From Lunularia cruciata (taxonomy: Eukaryota; Streptophyta; Marchantiopsida; Lunulariales; Lunulariaceae): DNA of 64,000 nucleotides. The notes beneath the pieces were generated by a model, which searched no databases, was not told where the DNA came from, and saw only the letters and a list, made by a program, of their open reading frames with translations. Both the position numbers and the translations under genes were made by a program. The stretch lies in assembly GCA_948567375.1 (NCBI GenBank), contig OX419755.1, positions 24,072,517 to 24,136,516 on the forward strand. Reading direction: 5' to 3'. This document shows, one piece after another, positions 9,481-21,288 of this stretch; within the stretch, counting starts at the first letter, position 1; the number at the start of each line of letters is the position of its first letter.

Positions 9481-10700
9481 CTAGGCTTGATCTTTCTCCC
9501 CTGCCCTCTTCTTGAGACTCTCCAACTCTTGCTCCATCACCGCTATAATTGTTTTTGAGTGGATTAACTCTACTCGGGCATCTGCAATTTCCCCCTTCAA
9601 CATTGCAACCAACACGTTCATCTCCTTCACCTCCTCGCAACTCTTTACTAGATCCTCCCTCATCACCTCAAAGTGATTACTCCAAAGAACCTCCTCAACC
9701 CAAAGTTCTTTGGCTTCCATCTCCACCATCGTCAACTTACTTTGCAACAACAAGGTTTCCGCACTCCAGGTCTTCACTACTGCCAACTCATCCCGCACCT
9801 CAAGATTGGCACACACCATCTCCATCTTCTTCTGCTATAAAAAACATCAACAGCAGACATACTACCTTCGACAAATATTCCACTCCTTTGCACTTCTCGC
9901 CATCAGCTTGGCCTTTAGGTTCCGACCAAACCACTTCTTGCACATTGCCCCAAAGTCGCAATCTTTATACTTTCAAAGTTTCTTCCTCTGAGCTTTCCTC
10001 CTCTTCCATGGTAACTTTACCAAGCCCCACTTTAGCTACAGTCATAACGTTCTTCTCCTTGGCTGTCTGGGGTGTGCCATAACTTCCTCTCCCTTCTTCT
10101 TCTCACCGCCCCATTCAAGGGCGTAGAAACTTTGGGACTCGGCTTTCCTGCCTCAACCATCGGCCTTTATGTTTGCTGAACCTCTGCCTCACCTTCACTA
10201 TCATTGCTCAATTCTTCACTTTGTAGTGTGAACTCCTCTTCTTCTCTTGACATTTCTTCCTTTGATCTAGTTTCTCCTTCCGACTCTTCTTTCGATTCCG
10301 GCGTGGCTTCCTTCATCTTCACCATCACCGCCATTGGGTTAAGCTTTGTCACTTTCTAAGGCTGGACTGTCACAACACGACTCTCAGGCTTGGCTGTCTT
10401 TCTAGCCCTTGGAAGGTCAATTGCTTCAATTTTTTCCTTCCCACTCTTCTTGTGGTACTCATCCCCATCTTGCACTCTCTCCATATAATATTGCTCATCT
10501 ACATTTGCCTCCTTCTGCAAATCCAGATGAAAGTGCAAGCGCATTCAATTTCTTTCTTCTGAGGTCAATAAGTTAAATCCAAAATAAAAGTGCGCTGCAA
10601 AGGGCACAAAATAATGCAGTGGCATATCCATTCTCCACCCTAAAATCATATGCCCCACTCTTTGATGTAGACATTTTGCCCAATCTACTGCCTCTCTTGC
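9481..10700 (-). pseudogene. N-terminal and middle part of the A-LTR ORF (decayed)
   Basis: Minus-strand frames at about 10550-10640 (HYFVPFAAHFYFGFNLL), 10356-10544 (HFHLDLQKEANVDEQYY), 10167-10352 (acidic, EESEGETRSKEEM) and 9481-9825 (coiled coil ending ELESLKKRAGEKDQ) match, in the same order, the ORF pieces at 57.9-59.1 kb (HYIVPFAAHFYLGLNLL, HFHPDLRRDVNAEEQQY, acidic linker, EKEQELHRVMES). The conserved order in two distant copies supports a single protein: a globular N-terminal part, acidic linker and coiled coil. No family is recognised. Several frameshifts are present. Confidence 0.65.
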
Positions 10701-11722
10701 AAACATTTGGTGAAAGAACACCGCCTATTGCATAGTAACATAGGTGGTTTGCTTTGGCTTAAACATTGCCATCATTGCTCTTACTAATCACTCTCCGCTT
10801 GGGGTCTCTATAACTGTCCACCTTATACCCATCCTTGGTGCAAGGGTGATTGAACAAATTTCTCACTTTGGCAATCTCTTCTGAAGCATCACTCTTCCAC
10901 TAGAAGGTGGAAGCTCCTATCTCTCCTGCTTCTCTTCCCAAAACTACTCTCCAATCCGCCTCTATCCATCAAACTGGATTTCCTCTCTTCCCCTCATGCT
11001 TTGGTCCATCCTTGCAATTGCTCGTTGCAATTTCTACCATGAAACTTGGAAAATTGAAGTTCCAGTTCCAGGCCAGGAACGTGATATGAAGTCTTGTCAA
11101 GACTTCAATTCATGCTATTACTTCTAACCTATGAATTGCAAGCTCCCTCACCACACTCTACAAACTCACTTTTGGGGTCATCGTGTGCTTCCTCACCTTC
11201 TTCTTATGGAAGATCGTTCCCAAGATCCTAACCCACTCCTCTTCCTACGGATTTACAATTTGCATTACTTTGGGTCGACTTTGAATAGGAACCAGGTAGC
11301 AACTTGACATTGCTCTACTTCCTCACACAACTTGAAATTTTATAATCCTGCCCTGATCGGTCATTCTTCAGTTGCTCCTCCTCTCTAGTCTCCGATTCGG
11401 TGAAGTTGTTTCCTATCACTATCAAAAACTTCTTGATCTCAAGGTCATTACTTCTTCCCACGTACTTTCTTGATTGGGCCAACTCCGAAGAAGTTTGTTA
11501 CAGGTTCTTCAGATCAGATCACACTGCCCAATACAAAGTCTCACCTTCTTCTTCTTTGTCTTCATGTCTCTTTTGATCTTGACCCAAGGTTGACTTTGGG
11601 TTTACTCCAAACCCTTGCTTCTTCTTATTTCTTCCCAGTTTAGCACTCTTTAGGCTTTATCCGCGTACTTCTTCTTCAAATTTTCCTAAAACTATCCAAA
11701 ACAAAAAATTGTGGGTACCACA

Positions 11723-12858
11723 ATATATAAGAGAAAGTAAATATTTCTTGAGGTCTCTATATTAATATTCTCTATGTAAATATTGGATGTTGTGAGACAA
11801 TCATGGAGCGTCAATCTCCTTAAGTTGCTTACTCATCATATACATCACAAAGGATGTTGAAATCATATCTTTTATTGCATATATTGTATGCATAAAGTTC
11901 TATGGTAATAATATGCACATACTAACAACAAAAATTTATTCACATTCTACTTTAAAAGGATATGAAGAAGCACAAAATATATTTATTTTATCTCTATCAT
12001 AATTTGCATTGAATGGTGGCAAAAAATAATTTTCTATTATTCTTGCTCTAAAACTCATAAGAGATATTCTTTGAAGAGACAAATATATGTTGAGTAGTAC
12101 AAAGCCTTTGTCTTTCTCTACTTTGATATTATTAGAGAAATTTTCAAGAATTTATACTTCATTAATACTCAAGTTTGGATGTGAAGTTATAATATCTCTT
12201 GCATTATACTTGTTCCACTTGCTTATGATTAAAGAGGTTTCAAGTGGCAAGGGATATGTGGCAATAAGAAAGAAAGAGAGAAAAATTGGAGAAATCACAA
12301 AAATATTTAGAGTACACTAGTACTCTAGTAACATATTAGTACACAAGTAATTATGCAATTTTCTTTATCTTCTAATTTTAGTTTTATTGATACCCGTCTT
12401 GAAGACCATGGATAATTCAATACAAACATATGAGGACATTTACTTATTTAGAGTTTGGGCTAGAAATTTTTACTTCTTATCTCTTAGTTATCATTTTTTA
12501 GTTCCATACAAATTTGGTTGGAAAATTATGGAGATATGAAGTAGAATTTATGAGGTTAGGTTTACTCATGAGGTATGTTGCGTATAGGTTTTGGTTTTGT
12601 AAGTATGGGGGGATGACAAAGGAGCATATTATGTTACTATGACAAACATCTTATGTTACTAGGACAAACTAGAATGGCCCTGGATACATCATACTTAGTG
12701 TGTCATAAATTCTTACCTTGCAAGGAGTAAAAAACCATGTGAGAAAGATGCAAAAGGATTATGATTGGACTCACATGAGGCAAGTGAACATATTGATATA
12801 GTTGATACTAGAGAATACACACACTACATTCAACCCTCTTTTTGCCATTCCATAGATA
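11723..12858. other. No recognisable feature
   Basis: AT-rich sequence between the outer end of the A LTR and the first LINE. The longest plus-strand frame (12087-12320) has no recognisable motif and low-complexity hydrophobic content. No RNA gene, repeat end or regulatory motif could be supported. Confidence 0.5.
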
Positions 12859-13275
12859 TTGATTGAGTCTTGGGAGTGGTTAGTATCTCAAGTGGGTTGT
12901 ATTTTAGGGCTATTTGAGACTAGTATTTTGTGTCCATGCATATTCTATAGGTTTCCTTGTCCAGTCCATGATGACTCTAAACATGTTTTTCATGACCACT
13001 TGATCAATTTGCATGTGATTCCTTTAATAAGTAAGCATGGCTTTTATTTCACTTACTCTCATGATGGTGTTGTTTTTATACTAGAGAGAGATATGCATGC
13101 TAAGGATAAGGATAAGTGCCTGCTAGATTTTGCAGATTTCAATTGTAGGATGGGACTACCTTCCAAAATGAGTCTATTTGGGTTACAAGTTGCAAGAGAT
13201 AGGTTCAAACACATGATAAAATATATTCCACTCAATTACAATGGTGTAGATATTGGGTCAGGCTGGAGAGTATAG
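12859..13275 (+). CDS. Unknown ORF, 138 codons, probably LINE-1 upstream region
   Basis: An open frame beginning MIESWEWLVSQVG and ending YNGVDIGSGWRV. It has an aromatic and His-rich middle (HDDSKHVFHDHLINLHVIP) and a more charged C-terminal half. The bases just after its stop align with the minus-strand LINE-2 sequence next to 20586, so this ORF lies directly upstream of, and probably belongs to, LINE-1. No nuclease, RT or zinc-finger signature could be assigned. It is one of the longer uninterrupted frames in this part of the window. Confidence 0.4.
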   Translation: MIESWEWLVSQVGCILGLFETSILCPCIFYRFPCPVHDDSKHVFHDHLINLHVIPLISKHGFYFTYSHDGVVFILERDMHAKDKDKCLLDFADFNCRMGLPSKMSLFGLQVARDRFKHMIKYIPLNYNGVDIGSGWRV

Positions 13276-13628
13276 TAGAGCAACACAAGCCCTACACCCA
13301 TTGTCTATAACTAGTCCCACTAACAAGACTATCTATTCTTTATGTTTATTTTTTTTTAGTAGCAAAGGGAGTACCATTAGAGGCCATAAATCAAATTTAG
13401 CCAAAGGATCCTCTATGTCTTGATAGATTTCTTTTTTCACATATATTGTGCATGAAACAATGCTTTTCATCAAGATGTTTGTTAGAAAGGTTTATGAGCA
13501 TCTTAGATATTGCTTCTAAGTGGATAATCCCTCTAGTGGTTCTATTAAGTTGTTTTAGCTAGTTGTAGTAATAATAATAAGAGAGATTTCTACATCAATT
13601 AGTACTAGGTGCTAGTCAACTTCTTATA

Positions 13629-14450
13629 ATGGAGAAAGATACCAATTGCACTAGACAATTGCTATTGGAGAGGTCTTCTTGCATTTTTTTAGTCATACCA
13701 TTGTTCTCCCTTCCAATAACAATTAGTCCAGATCAATTTAGAGTTGCTACACCGGGAGGTTGTGAGGGTATATCTCTAGGCATCTCAACAGCCCTAAAGT
13801 TTGCTTGTTCTACACGTGGATGTTGGGAATAATTTTAATACCATCTCATATGCATCCATCTTTAGAGAGCTTAAGGACACTGGTAGATCCTTGGCAAGTT
13901 TTATTCTCTTAATGTCCTTCTACAATTCTTCTTCCTTCTTTTATGAGCATGGTTTCTCATAAGAAGAAGTCAACATTATACAATCAATTTTTGGTACACA
14001 AGAAGAAGATCCCTTATGGGGACTGTTATTTGCCATGGCTTACTCTTGAGCTCTTTTATCTACCACTTTATCCATGTAAGGTTGTGATTTTCCTTCCTTG
14101 GCACACAATATGCACATTATAGGTCCTCTAGATCATATTAGGTAGGACTTTGACCACTTGATTGTCAAGCTTCATCTTGTACACTTAAGTGTCAAGATAT
14201 CAAAGGTGTAAAGCATGGTCTCCTTTAGGTATCCTTCCTCATATCTAGTTTTTGAAGGGGTGCATCATATCTATATATGGCCTATGTATCTTAGAGTGCT
14301 AATCAGACCTGAGGATTTTGTCACATAATTTTTAGATGCTACTCTTGTAGAGGATATTTTCATGAGGATGACCTTCTTATATTAAAATATTCATAAGTGG
14401 CATTTTGGTTTACTTTCCTCTAGTATTGTTGATGGATAAACTTACCTACT
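13629..14450 (+). pseudogene. LINE-1 reverse transcriptase fragment
   Basis: Broken plus-strand frames carry, in order: DQFRVATPGGCEGIS (start of the RT palm region in this family), IFRELKDTG (after a VDVRNAF-like position), GTQEEDPLWGLLFAMAY (RT motif QGDPLG...LFA), FPSLAHNMHIIGPLDHIR (the catalytic (A/L)DD box, decayed to AHN), and a thumb-like region ending EDIFMRMTF. The same motifs occur in copies 2 and 3, some better preserved there. The catalytic Asp pair is lost in all three copies, so none can be active. Confidence 0.75.
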
Positions 14451-15129
14451 TTGTATAATTCTGCCTTCTTTGACCTTTCTATCACGGTCTTTGGTCTTTG
14501 GTGATATCATTGGAAAAAAGACCATTGAGTGTGTAATAGAGGATTTGACATGTACACAAACAACTTTACCAATATTTTATAGAAGGTCAGGTCTACTATC
14601 TATAGATGAGATAACATATATAGTGTTTATGAGTATTTAGGCTCTCATAACACCTCTACTACTCTCTTGTTTTGTGGTTGCTAATAGGCCAATCTTGAAT
14701 ACCAATATGATCAAGGTACAAGAGAGATCACTTTTTCTCTCCAAATGATATTTCAGTAGATAATAGATTGCTTATCTACACAGGTTTGAGATACCCTTCC
14801 ATTCTTTGCTCCCATACCTTTTGACTAGACTAGATATTTGTGGCTTTCCAAGATAGATCAACAATTTCAACAAGTAAAAAATTTGCTGTTAGTTGACTCA
14901 TACATTTCTCATGTTACTAGGGCATATTTTTACCCTTGGATCCTAACTCCACTAATGATTATGGCATTCTAACTTGCACAAACTAATTTCTCTACAATAA
15001 TGAGGTTTTGCCTAGGTTCACTCATCTACTTGTGAGTGTGGTTCTACACAAGATACGATAGGGATCCAGCTGACCCAATGCCCTTCTGGAGTGTAAAGGA
15101 TAGCTACCAATGATGCTATTAAAGATATA

Positions 15130-16060
15130 GTGTTTGCCATGGCAAGAGAGAAAATATCTCCCTTGGAGGAAGTATTAATATGCTTCCAAACAACAAAAGT
15201 AGAGGTTGACTTGTATTTGCTCCAAGACGATCAAGTGATAATAGCAACTATTTTGGTTATAGATCTCACATGCAACATAGTTTTGGAAAAGGTGATTACC
15301 CATCTCCTTTTATAGGTGTAATACTACAAGGAGAAGAGAACTCTCCAAGAGAGATACAAGAGAGAAAACACAAGTTTCAGACTCAATACTCCAATGCTCC
15401 AAAGGAGCACCTTCTCTTTATTATATAGCAAAGAGGATCCCGTCAAAGGAAGCTCTACCCTTGGATCAGATACATGGATTGGTGACCTGTCATTGAGCTC
15501 CATCCTTGGATTAGTTGTTTGGATGTGTGACATGTTAGTCCTTGTTCTATCCAGTTGACCAAAGGGAATCTTTAGGGAATATTCCTATAGGGAGCTCAGA
15601 ATCACATGGGTGAGGTACTATTGGAAAGCTCTCAACAAGAAAAATCATAGGGAGAGAAGGTAGCCCTTTTCCGTTGGAAGGAGAGGGAATCTCTCCATTT
15701 TTTAGGTCTAATTCATCCATTTAGGCCTCCAAAATTGGCTCTTAAGTTTTTCCTATTTTTGGCTTTTGTTATATTAGTAGAAGTACTCTTTTGGCAACAC
15801 CTCTATCAGATCTACCTAACCCATTGTACATAACATCCTTCTAGATGTTACCAAGCCACTGTTCATCTCCAGATAATATGTCTGGCTACTTATATTACAA
15901 TAGGCGGCAAGTAGAGCGATAGCATACAAGGTCTCCAAGTATAAAGGTATGTAGTGAGGTCATCTCTTTGTTCCTAAAACGTTGGAGTTATATGAAAAAA
16001 TGGATATGGTGTTTGAGACATTTGTCAAAGAGTGTACAAGAGCCTATCATTGTAGGCATT
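15130..16060 (+). pseudogene. LINE-1 restriction-like endonuclease region
   Basis: The frame 15130-15315 reads LYLLQDDQVIIATILVIDLTCNIVLEK; after the G insertion the reading resumes with TLELYEKMDMVFETFVKECTRAY. Copy 2 (minus, about 18.6-18.3 kb) gives DDEVTITDVLIIDPTCD and LELYRDMDMVFDIF, and copy 3 gives QIDILTFKDGLPLLYDVVVVNPL and LAMESFGHLHHQFDGLL. The pattern (Asp, beta-strand, (D)VVIVDPT, then FVPLA.E.FG) fits the PD-(D/E)XK nuclease that follows RT in RLE-type LINEs. This assignment is from family knowledge; an HMM search is needed. Confidence 0.6.
15317..15899 (+). repeat. Solo LTR G with perfect TSD (ATAGG)
   Basis: 583 bp beginning TGTAATACTAC and ending TTATATTACA, flanked by ATAGG at 15312-15316 and 15900-15904. 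It interrupts the LINE-1 endonuclease frame; removing it and one ATAGG restores collinearity with LINE-2. No other copy was noticed in the window. The orientation is arbitrary because no internal region remains. An ORF on the minus strand (15324-15533) has no recognisable domain. Confidence 0.85.
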
Positions 16061-16439
16061 AAAGGGTATCATTCTCACTTTCCTACTTTGTAGCTTATTG
16101 TAGATAGTGTATGTGCATTGCTCTATAGAGAGCATTGGCTTGTGCAATCCATAGGAGAACAATCATATTAGATGATAAGACATATAATGTGCTCTTCATA
16201 GCACATTGAACAGTATGCAAAATCTATTGTTCCTAAAGACAATTGATTTTGTCTTTGCTTTTAGTTTATAGTGATGAGATCCACACAAACTCCACCATAG
16301 AGTAATGAGAGAGAGAAACAGTCTTAGTTTGAGTATACATAGCAATAGTAGCAACAATAACACTAGCTATCTACAAAGCATTGTACAAACATTAGTAAGA
16401 GATGTCACAAATTGCTATTAGCACACAATTGAAGATTCT

Positions 16440-17900
16440 CATAAGCATATACAACTTGATACTATACCACTAGTCTATGCAACAAATTCAATAAGAATCT
16501 GGCAATGGACTTCTCAATGTTTACAAAAGATATAGGACTAGATGAATGCATTGTTAAGCTATATGATACTATGCTGATATTGGACATTGTTAAGATGATC
16601 AAAGAAATGACAATAGATGGCAATAAATCTTTAATGAGGTTAACGTTGAATTAGTAGAGCTATCAAGACTATAAATGACACATTGGATACATCTGAATGC
16701 AGTGTTACTCTGTGTTCCCGTTCCATCTATAATCCATATAATCTATCAGAAGCTATAATCCATCAGAAGAAAATGTTGTTATAAAAGGATTATTTGTCAT
16801 TAGAAGGCAGAAGAAAGGTCTTAATGTGTCAAGAGAAGAATTTTACCTCTCTATTTCTGCCACGAAGAGAGAAGTGTGAGCTGATGCTTCCTGGATGCCA
16901 TGGTGAGATATGTATTGGCAAAGGAGTACTACAAGTCTCTCTATCACGAGACAACCTCGTCAATATATTTGTTCTGATGAAAATTCTAGGTAAGTCGCTT
17001 GCCGTAGCAAAGGAGATGATACTTTCATGGACAGGACATCCTAAACGAGTACCAAGATTTCTTATGGAATCACAATCAGAGATGTGTGCAGTTGATAGTG
17101 ATGACAAAGAATATACAGATAAGTTGCTAAAGTTTTTCACAACAACAAACAGGTGAAAATGCTGTTTCTAATGGCTTGTAGGTTCATAGAAAACCTTACT
17201 GTCACTTAGACTAGAAGATGACAGTGACTGCTTGAGCTTTAATCGCGTACATACTCCAGCAGACATCATATCCATATACGTAAAGAAGAAACATCGATCA
17301 GCACAAGATGAAAGGCAATATCAACAAAAAAACAAAGCGTACATGATCTTGGCAATAAACAGGTATTGAAGGATACTCGAAGTAACTTCAAAACAGGCAA
17401 GTGGGATGGATACTCACCATGCGACGACAAAAGGACAATATCTCAGGCAATGTCATCAAAGTCACCTCTTGATTCTCTATCTCATAGAATAGGATTGAAG
17501 TTAGCTCTGACAGAACAAGTACCGTAATGAGACAGATACATCCAACTCTGCTTGGCTACATAAGATCTGGTGAGACACCTTAAAGTGTTGATGTAGGTAT
17601 TGTAAAGTGTTTGTCATCAACATGCATCATAAGTTCATAACGCCTCGTGTCAATGATAGTGATGTATTGAGCTACACCAGTCCATTGTAAGGTGGAAAAG
17701 ATGCTATATTCATCAATGGGGATATCTGTTACAAGAACATCAAAAGTCAAGGTTAGGAGTATAAAATCCTCTAGAGGGATGAACATTGCAACTGCATTTG
17801 CTTACGTCTTTTATTCTTCTGATAGAGGGATCCATATTAAAACGACCAGAGGTAGCCAGACCTCTTAGAACATGCCCTAACAGCCTTGCCTCAAAGGTGT
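16440..17900 (+). pseudogene. RNA polymerase second-largest subunit (Rpb2-like), 5' half
   Basis: Plus-strand frames carry Rpb2/beta motifs in the family's order: EGRRKVLMCQEK (16815 on), DNLVNIFVLMKILG, EDDSDC..FNRVHTPADII (17214-17265), KTGKWDG...SLSHRIG (about 17390-17500), RQIHPTLLGYI then ETP..VGIVK (17530-17610), FINGDI (about 17709) and DRGIHIKT (about 17822). These correspond to Rpb2 domains 1 to 4 (protrusion, lobe, fork, external). About six frame changes and several stops show it is dead. No intron is needed between motifs, and spacing is a little tighter than in nuclear Pol II. The 3' half is at 26.4-27.5 kb on the same strand. Confidence 0.82.
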
Positions 17901-17959
17901 AATCATATCTCTATGAGTGATGTGCACAAGAGTAGTACAATGAAGGAAAAGGATACCGC

Positions 17960-20585
17960 ATAGGAAAAGAAGAAGGATGGGAATAACATATCAAGGCATA
18001 CAAGGGTAAAACATACTAAATAAAATAGTGTTCAGCCCAATGGTATCAGGATGAGAAATTTGTCCAATAGCACCTAAGATATCTTAGCTATGTACATTGT
18101 ATAGTCTACATAGTGCATGCAAAGCATCACCTAGTCCTACAACACATGCACAAATTTTTTGATGTATATAGCACCGGAGCAGCAAAAAAGCATTACCTAG
18201 TGTAATTGCTCCCTTACGCATTGCATCAACCTATGCTCTCTATAGAACAATAGACACATGTTGTATGCAATATGCTATGAAGTAGTAAAGTGAGAGTGGT
18301 ACTCCCCACAATCTACTATGATAAGCTCTTATGTATTCTTTGACAAAATATGTCAAACACCATATCCATGTCTCTATATAACTCCAAAACTAGAGGAGCA
18401 AAAAGGTGACTTGCTGCATACCCCTATACTTGGAGACCTTAGTTGTTACAACTTTGCTTGCCACCCATCCAGGGAATGTGCAATCAACTCCTCTAAAATT
18501 GCATCACATGTGGGATCTATAATTAGAACATCAGTTATTGTCACTTCATCATCTTGGGCAAAATACAAATTTGCCTTGAATCATGCCCTTTGTAAAGAAT
18601 ACCAATACTCCCACACGTGAGGTATCCATTCTCTTATGCCATGGAAAACACTATATCCCTAATGACATCATGGGTAGTTATCCTTTGTCCTCCAAAAATG
18701 ACACCAAGCTATATAGACCCTTGTTGCATCTAATGTAGTACCATACTCACACGTGAGTAATGAAGATTTAGATAGGTAGCCCAAACCTAGGTAGAGCCTC
18801 ATTGTTGTAGAGAAAGTAGCTAGTGCAAGTCAAAAATGCCCTAATGTATGGTTGAGCTAGGAGCCAAGAGCTTGCATCCTTGCCAAAGCAAGAGCCAAAG
18901 ACATGCACTAGTAGCATAAGGAATGGATGAGTCAATTAAGAGAGAATGTAATGTATGTTGAACTGATTGATCCTTTAAGAAAGATTTCAGACCTCTGGTC
19001 CAATCAAAAGGCAAGGAAGCAAAGGATTAAAGGTTATCTTATGCATGTAGAGATAAGCTTGACTCATGCTGTGGGAGAACTTGAGCCTCTAGAGTTCTAT
19101 CTCCTGTTTGCCACAATAGTACTTGGAGAGAAAAGGACCCCTCTTCTACCTTGGTCACATACATCTCCAAGACTGGTCTATCACAACCAAATAAAGGAGG
19201 AAAGTAGATGTTCCAAGAGAGCACGACTACCAAAAAACACTAAAGTGATCATCTCCTCTATAAATAGTAGGTCTCACTCTTCTACACAAGATTGATAGAG
19301 ATGTTTGTCTATGTGTTAAATCCCTTGTCACACATTCAAATGTCTTGGTCCAATGATATAACCAAAGACTCCCATTATCTTGCTATCAAAAACTCTCAAA
19401 CATGATATGAAGGTCAAAGAAGGAAGAATGATATAAAGTAGGTATGTAAATTGATGCGCAATACTAAAGGTGATTAAACCAAATACAACCTATTGATACT
19501 TTTAATGGGAGAAGATCATCCACATGAAAAATATCCTCTACAACTGCAACATCTAAGAAGCATATGATAAAATCCTTGGATCCTTTTCATATTTCAAGAA
19601 TATGCATACCATCTATAGATGTGATACATCCCTCTTAAAGCTAGAAGTGAGGACTGATACCTAAAGGGAATCAAGCTCCACACTTTGACACTTTGACTCT
19701 CAACCTTACCATATGAAGCTCAAAAGTCAAGTGGTCAAAAGCTTTCCTAATCCAGTCTACAAGGCCCACCATATGTGTATCGTTTAACAAGAAGGGAAAT
19801 ATACAAACTAGCATAGCCAAATTAGTAGATAAGAGAGCTCTAAAGTGGGCCATGGCAAATAAATGTCCTTTTAAATGATCTCTTTGTTGTCTATAGACAG
19901 CAACTCCAAGACAATGACTCCTTTCAATGAGAGACCATGTTGGTGATAAAGGGAATAAGGAGAAACATAGAAGGACTATGTTAAAGGAATAAGTCTTGTA
20001 AGGGTCCACTACTTCCTTGAGCTCTCTAAAGAAGGATGCACATGAGACATTTTTAAAATCATTCTTAATATGCACTTATAGAACAACCCACTTTGGGTAA
20101 ATATCTAGGAATGTTCTAACCCTAAAGATATAGCCTCACAACCTTTATGTGTAATAACTCTTATTTGCATTGAGGTGTTATCTCTAATACAATTGTCCAA
20201 ATGCACTCTTGCATTCTTCTCCATAGCAAGAAGTTAAATAGCATTTAGCACCTACCTAACTATAGTAGGAATCTCTCTCCTTGCTATAGTGGTAGTCATT
20301 TGGAACAACTTGGTAAACAACTAGAGGGGTTATCTACTTGGAAGTAATCTCTAAGATTCTCATAAATTGTCCCTAACAAGCCTTTGGCAAAGAGGTGCAA
20401 TGTGCTACACAATGTATGTGCAAGAAGCCATCTATCAAGACATGAAGACTCCTCACGTTGATAGTCTAAAACCTCTAATGGTACTCTATCCCTTTCAAAA
20501 GGGTGATAAACATTAAGAAGAGTTAGTGCAACTAGCCATAGATAAATGATGTAAAGCTTGTGCTACTATATGTTAAAACTTGATC
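17960..20585 (-). mobile_element. RLE-type LINE copy 2 (decayed)
   Basis: The reverse complement aligns with LINE-1 from just upstream of the RT to beyond the endonuclease: the ASFFRELKE block, HLFAMAHFRALLSTN, FPFLLNDTHMVG, FDHLTFELHMVRLRVKVSKCGAW (frame 19671-20075), then DIFHVDDLLPL, and QDDEVTITDVLIIDPTCD. Its 3' end abuts the Rpb2 5' half near 17.9-18.0 kb, and its 5' side is cut at 20585/20586 by a D LTR. Whether more of it lies right of that LTR is unclear. The exact 3' boundary could not be fixed because no poly(A) or TSD was seen. Confidence 0.72.
19671..20075 (-). pseudogene. LINE-2 reverse transcriptase fragment
   Basis: The longest open RT frame of the LINE family here (134 codons). 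It includes FKNVSCASFFRELKE, DHLKGHLFAMAHFRALL, FPFLLNDTHMVGLVDWIRKAF and the thumb segment LRVKVSKCGA, where a Cys-x-x-Trp-x-P motif follows in the next frame. The catalytic doublet reads ND instead of DD. This is the best window sequence for a profile search of the family. Confidence 0.75.
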
Positions 20586-21288
20586 TGTCACACCCATTCA
20601 TGCATTTATGCTCTACAGGGATATTAAGTTTGGTATTGCAAATATTGGAGAAATCTTATCTATGTGGAAATTAGCTAAGCTTGTACATTAGTCATGATTA
20701 GCTAGAGATAGTCCTAGCTTAGATAAAGGTGATCCTATTCTAGAGGAAAGAAAAAGAGTGAGCACCACTATTTTGCCTTCTAGTGTATTGACTTGGTATT
20801 ATTCCTAGTTATTTGACTTTGAGGAAAGAGTTGAGAGCTTGGGCCCACAAGCCTTGTTGGTGCAGACTTTTTCTTTAGTCCAAGGATAGCCCATGTGACG
20901 GAATCCTTGACTTAGTTGGTAGGTGAACATAAGACTACCTACCCATAGGATTATTCCCATGTGCTTGGATATTCTTTTAGACATTTAGACTTTATTTGAC
21001 TTTTAGCTAAGTAACTTGAGTCACTCTAGTAATTATTAACTTTGGTGTGTAAATTTTTAACAAGTACATAAGTTAGGGAGGAAGAGCTACTCATTATCCT
21101 TTCATTTGCAACTATCTCTCTCTTATTGAGTTCTCTAGTGAGCAATGTTTTGAGTCTTGGAGGTGCCTTGGAGTTCTAGCCTTTGGAGTAGTGTGATGGA
21201 GTTGAGGTTCCTTTCCTTATTAGTCCATGGTGCACCACTTTAATAGCTATTCGAGGTTCATCCTAAGTGAGATGCAAGCCGGCTCACA
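20586..21288 (+). repeat. Solo LTR of family D
   Basis: 703 bp, TGTCACACCCATT...GGCTCACA, collinear with the D LTRs at 29238 and 40247. No D internal sequence lies on either side, so it is a solo LTR or an old remnant. No convincing TSD is visible (TGATC left, AATCT right). It is the most diverged D LTR together with the one at 25010. Confidence 0.85.

Larger units (their letters stand above)
104..11722 (-). mobile_element. Long 5' LTR of Ty3/gypsy element A, split by nested insertions
   Basis: On the minus strand this begins TGTGGTACCCACAA (ending at 11722) and ends TTGTCACA (104), the same termini as the A LTRs at 42864-44771 and 56797-60601. The LTR proper is about 104-1581 plus about 9476-11722; the middle is element E, which itself holds chromovirus C1. 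Without the insertions it is about 3.7 kb, matching the 3.8-kb copy at 56.8 kb. It contains the remains of a long coiled-coil reading frame and, near its 3' end, a TATA-like box. The stretch 10.7-11.7 kb is U3 without a clear frame. The right flank (from 11723) should show the TSD, but its partner lies outside the window. Confidence 0.8.
13290..16230 (+). mobile_element. RLE-type LINE copy 1 (decayed)
   Basis: A degenerate non-LTR retrotransposon: RT motifs at 13.7-14.4 kb followed by a restriction-like endonuclease (PD-(D/E)XK) region at 15.1-16.1 kb. It aligns over about 2.8 kb with the minus-strand copy at 18.0-20.6 kb, forming inverted arms around the Rpb2 fragment. It is interrupted by solo LTR G. 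The segment 14.45-15.13 kb between RT and RLE is too decayed to interpret. Endonuclease downstream of RT is the R2/R4-type architecture, not that of the APE-type L1 LINEs usual in flowering plants. Confidence 0.75.

Noticed and set aside
9549..10082. Plus-strand ORF of 177 codons rich in Ser and Pro
   Set aside because: It is antisense to the A-LTR coiled-coil ORF, whose minus-strand frames match the 58-59 kb copy; the Ser/Pro content is the usual mirror of Glu/Lys codons.
17580..17786. Minus-strand ORF of 68 codons
   Set aside because: It lies opposite the Rpb2 fork/external region, which has clear plus-strand motifs on both sides.
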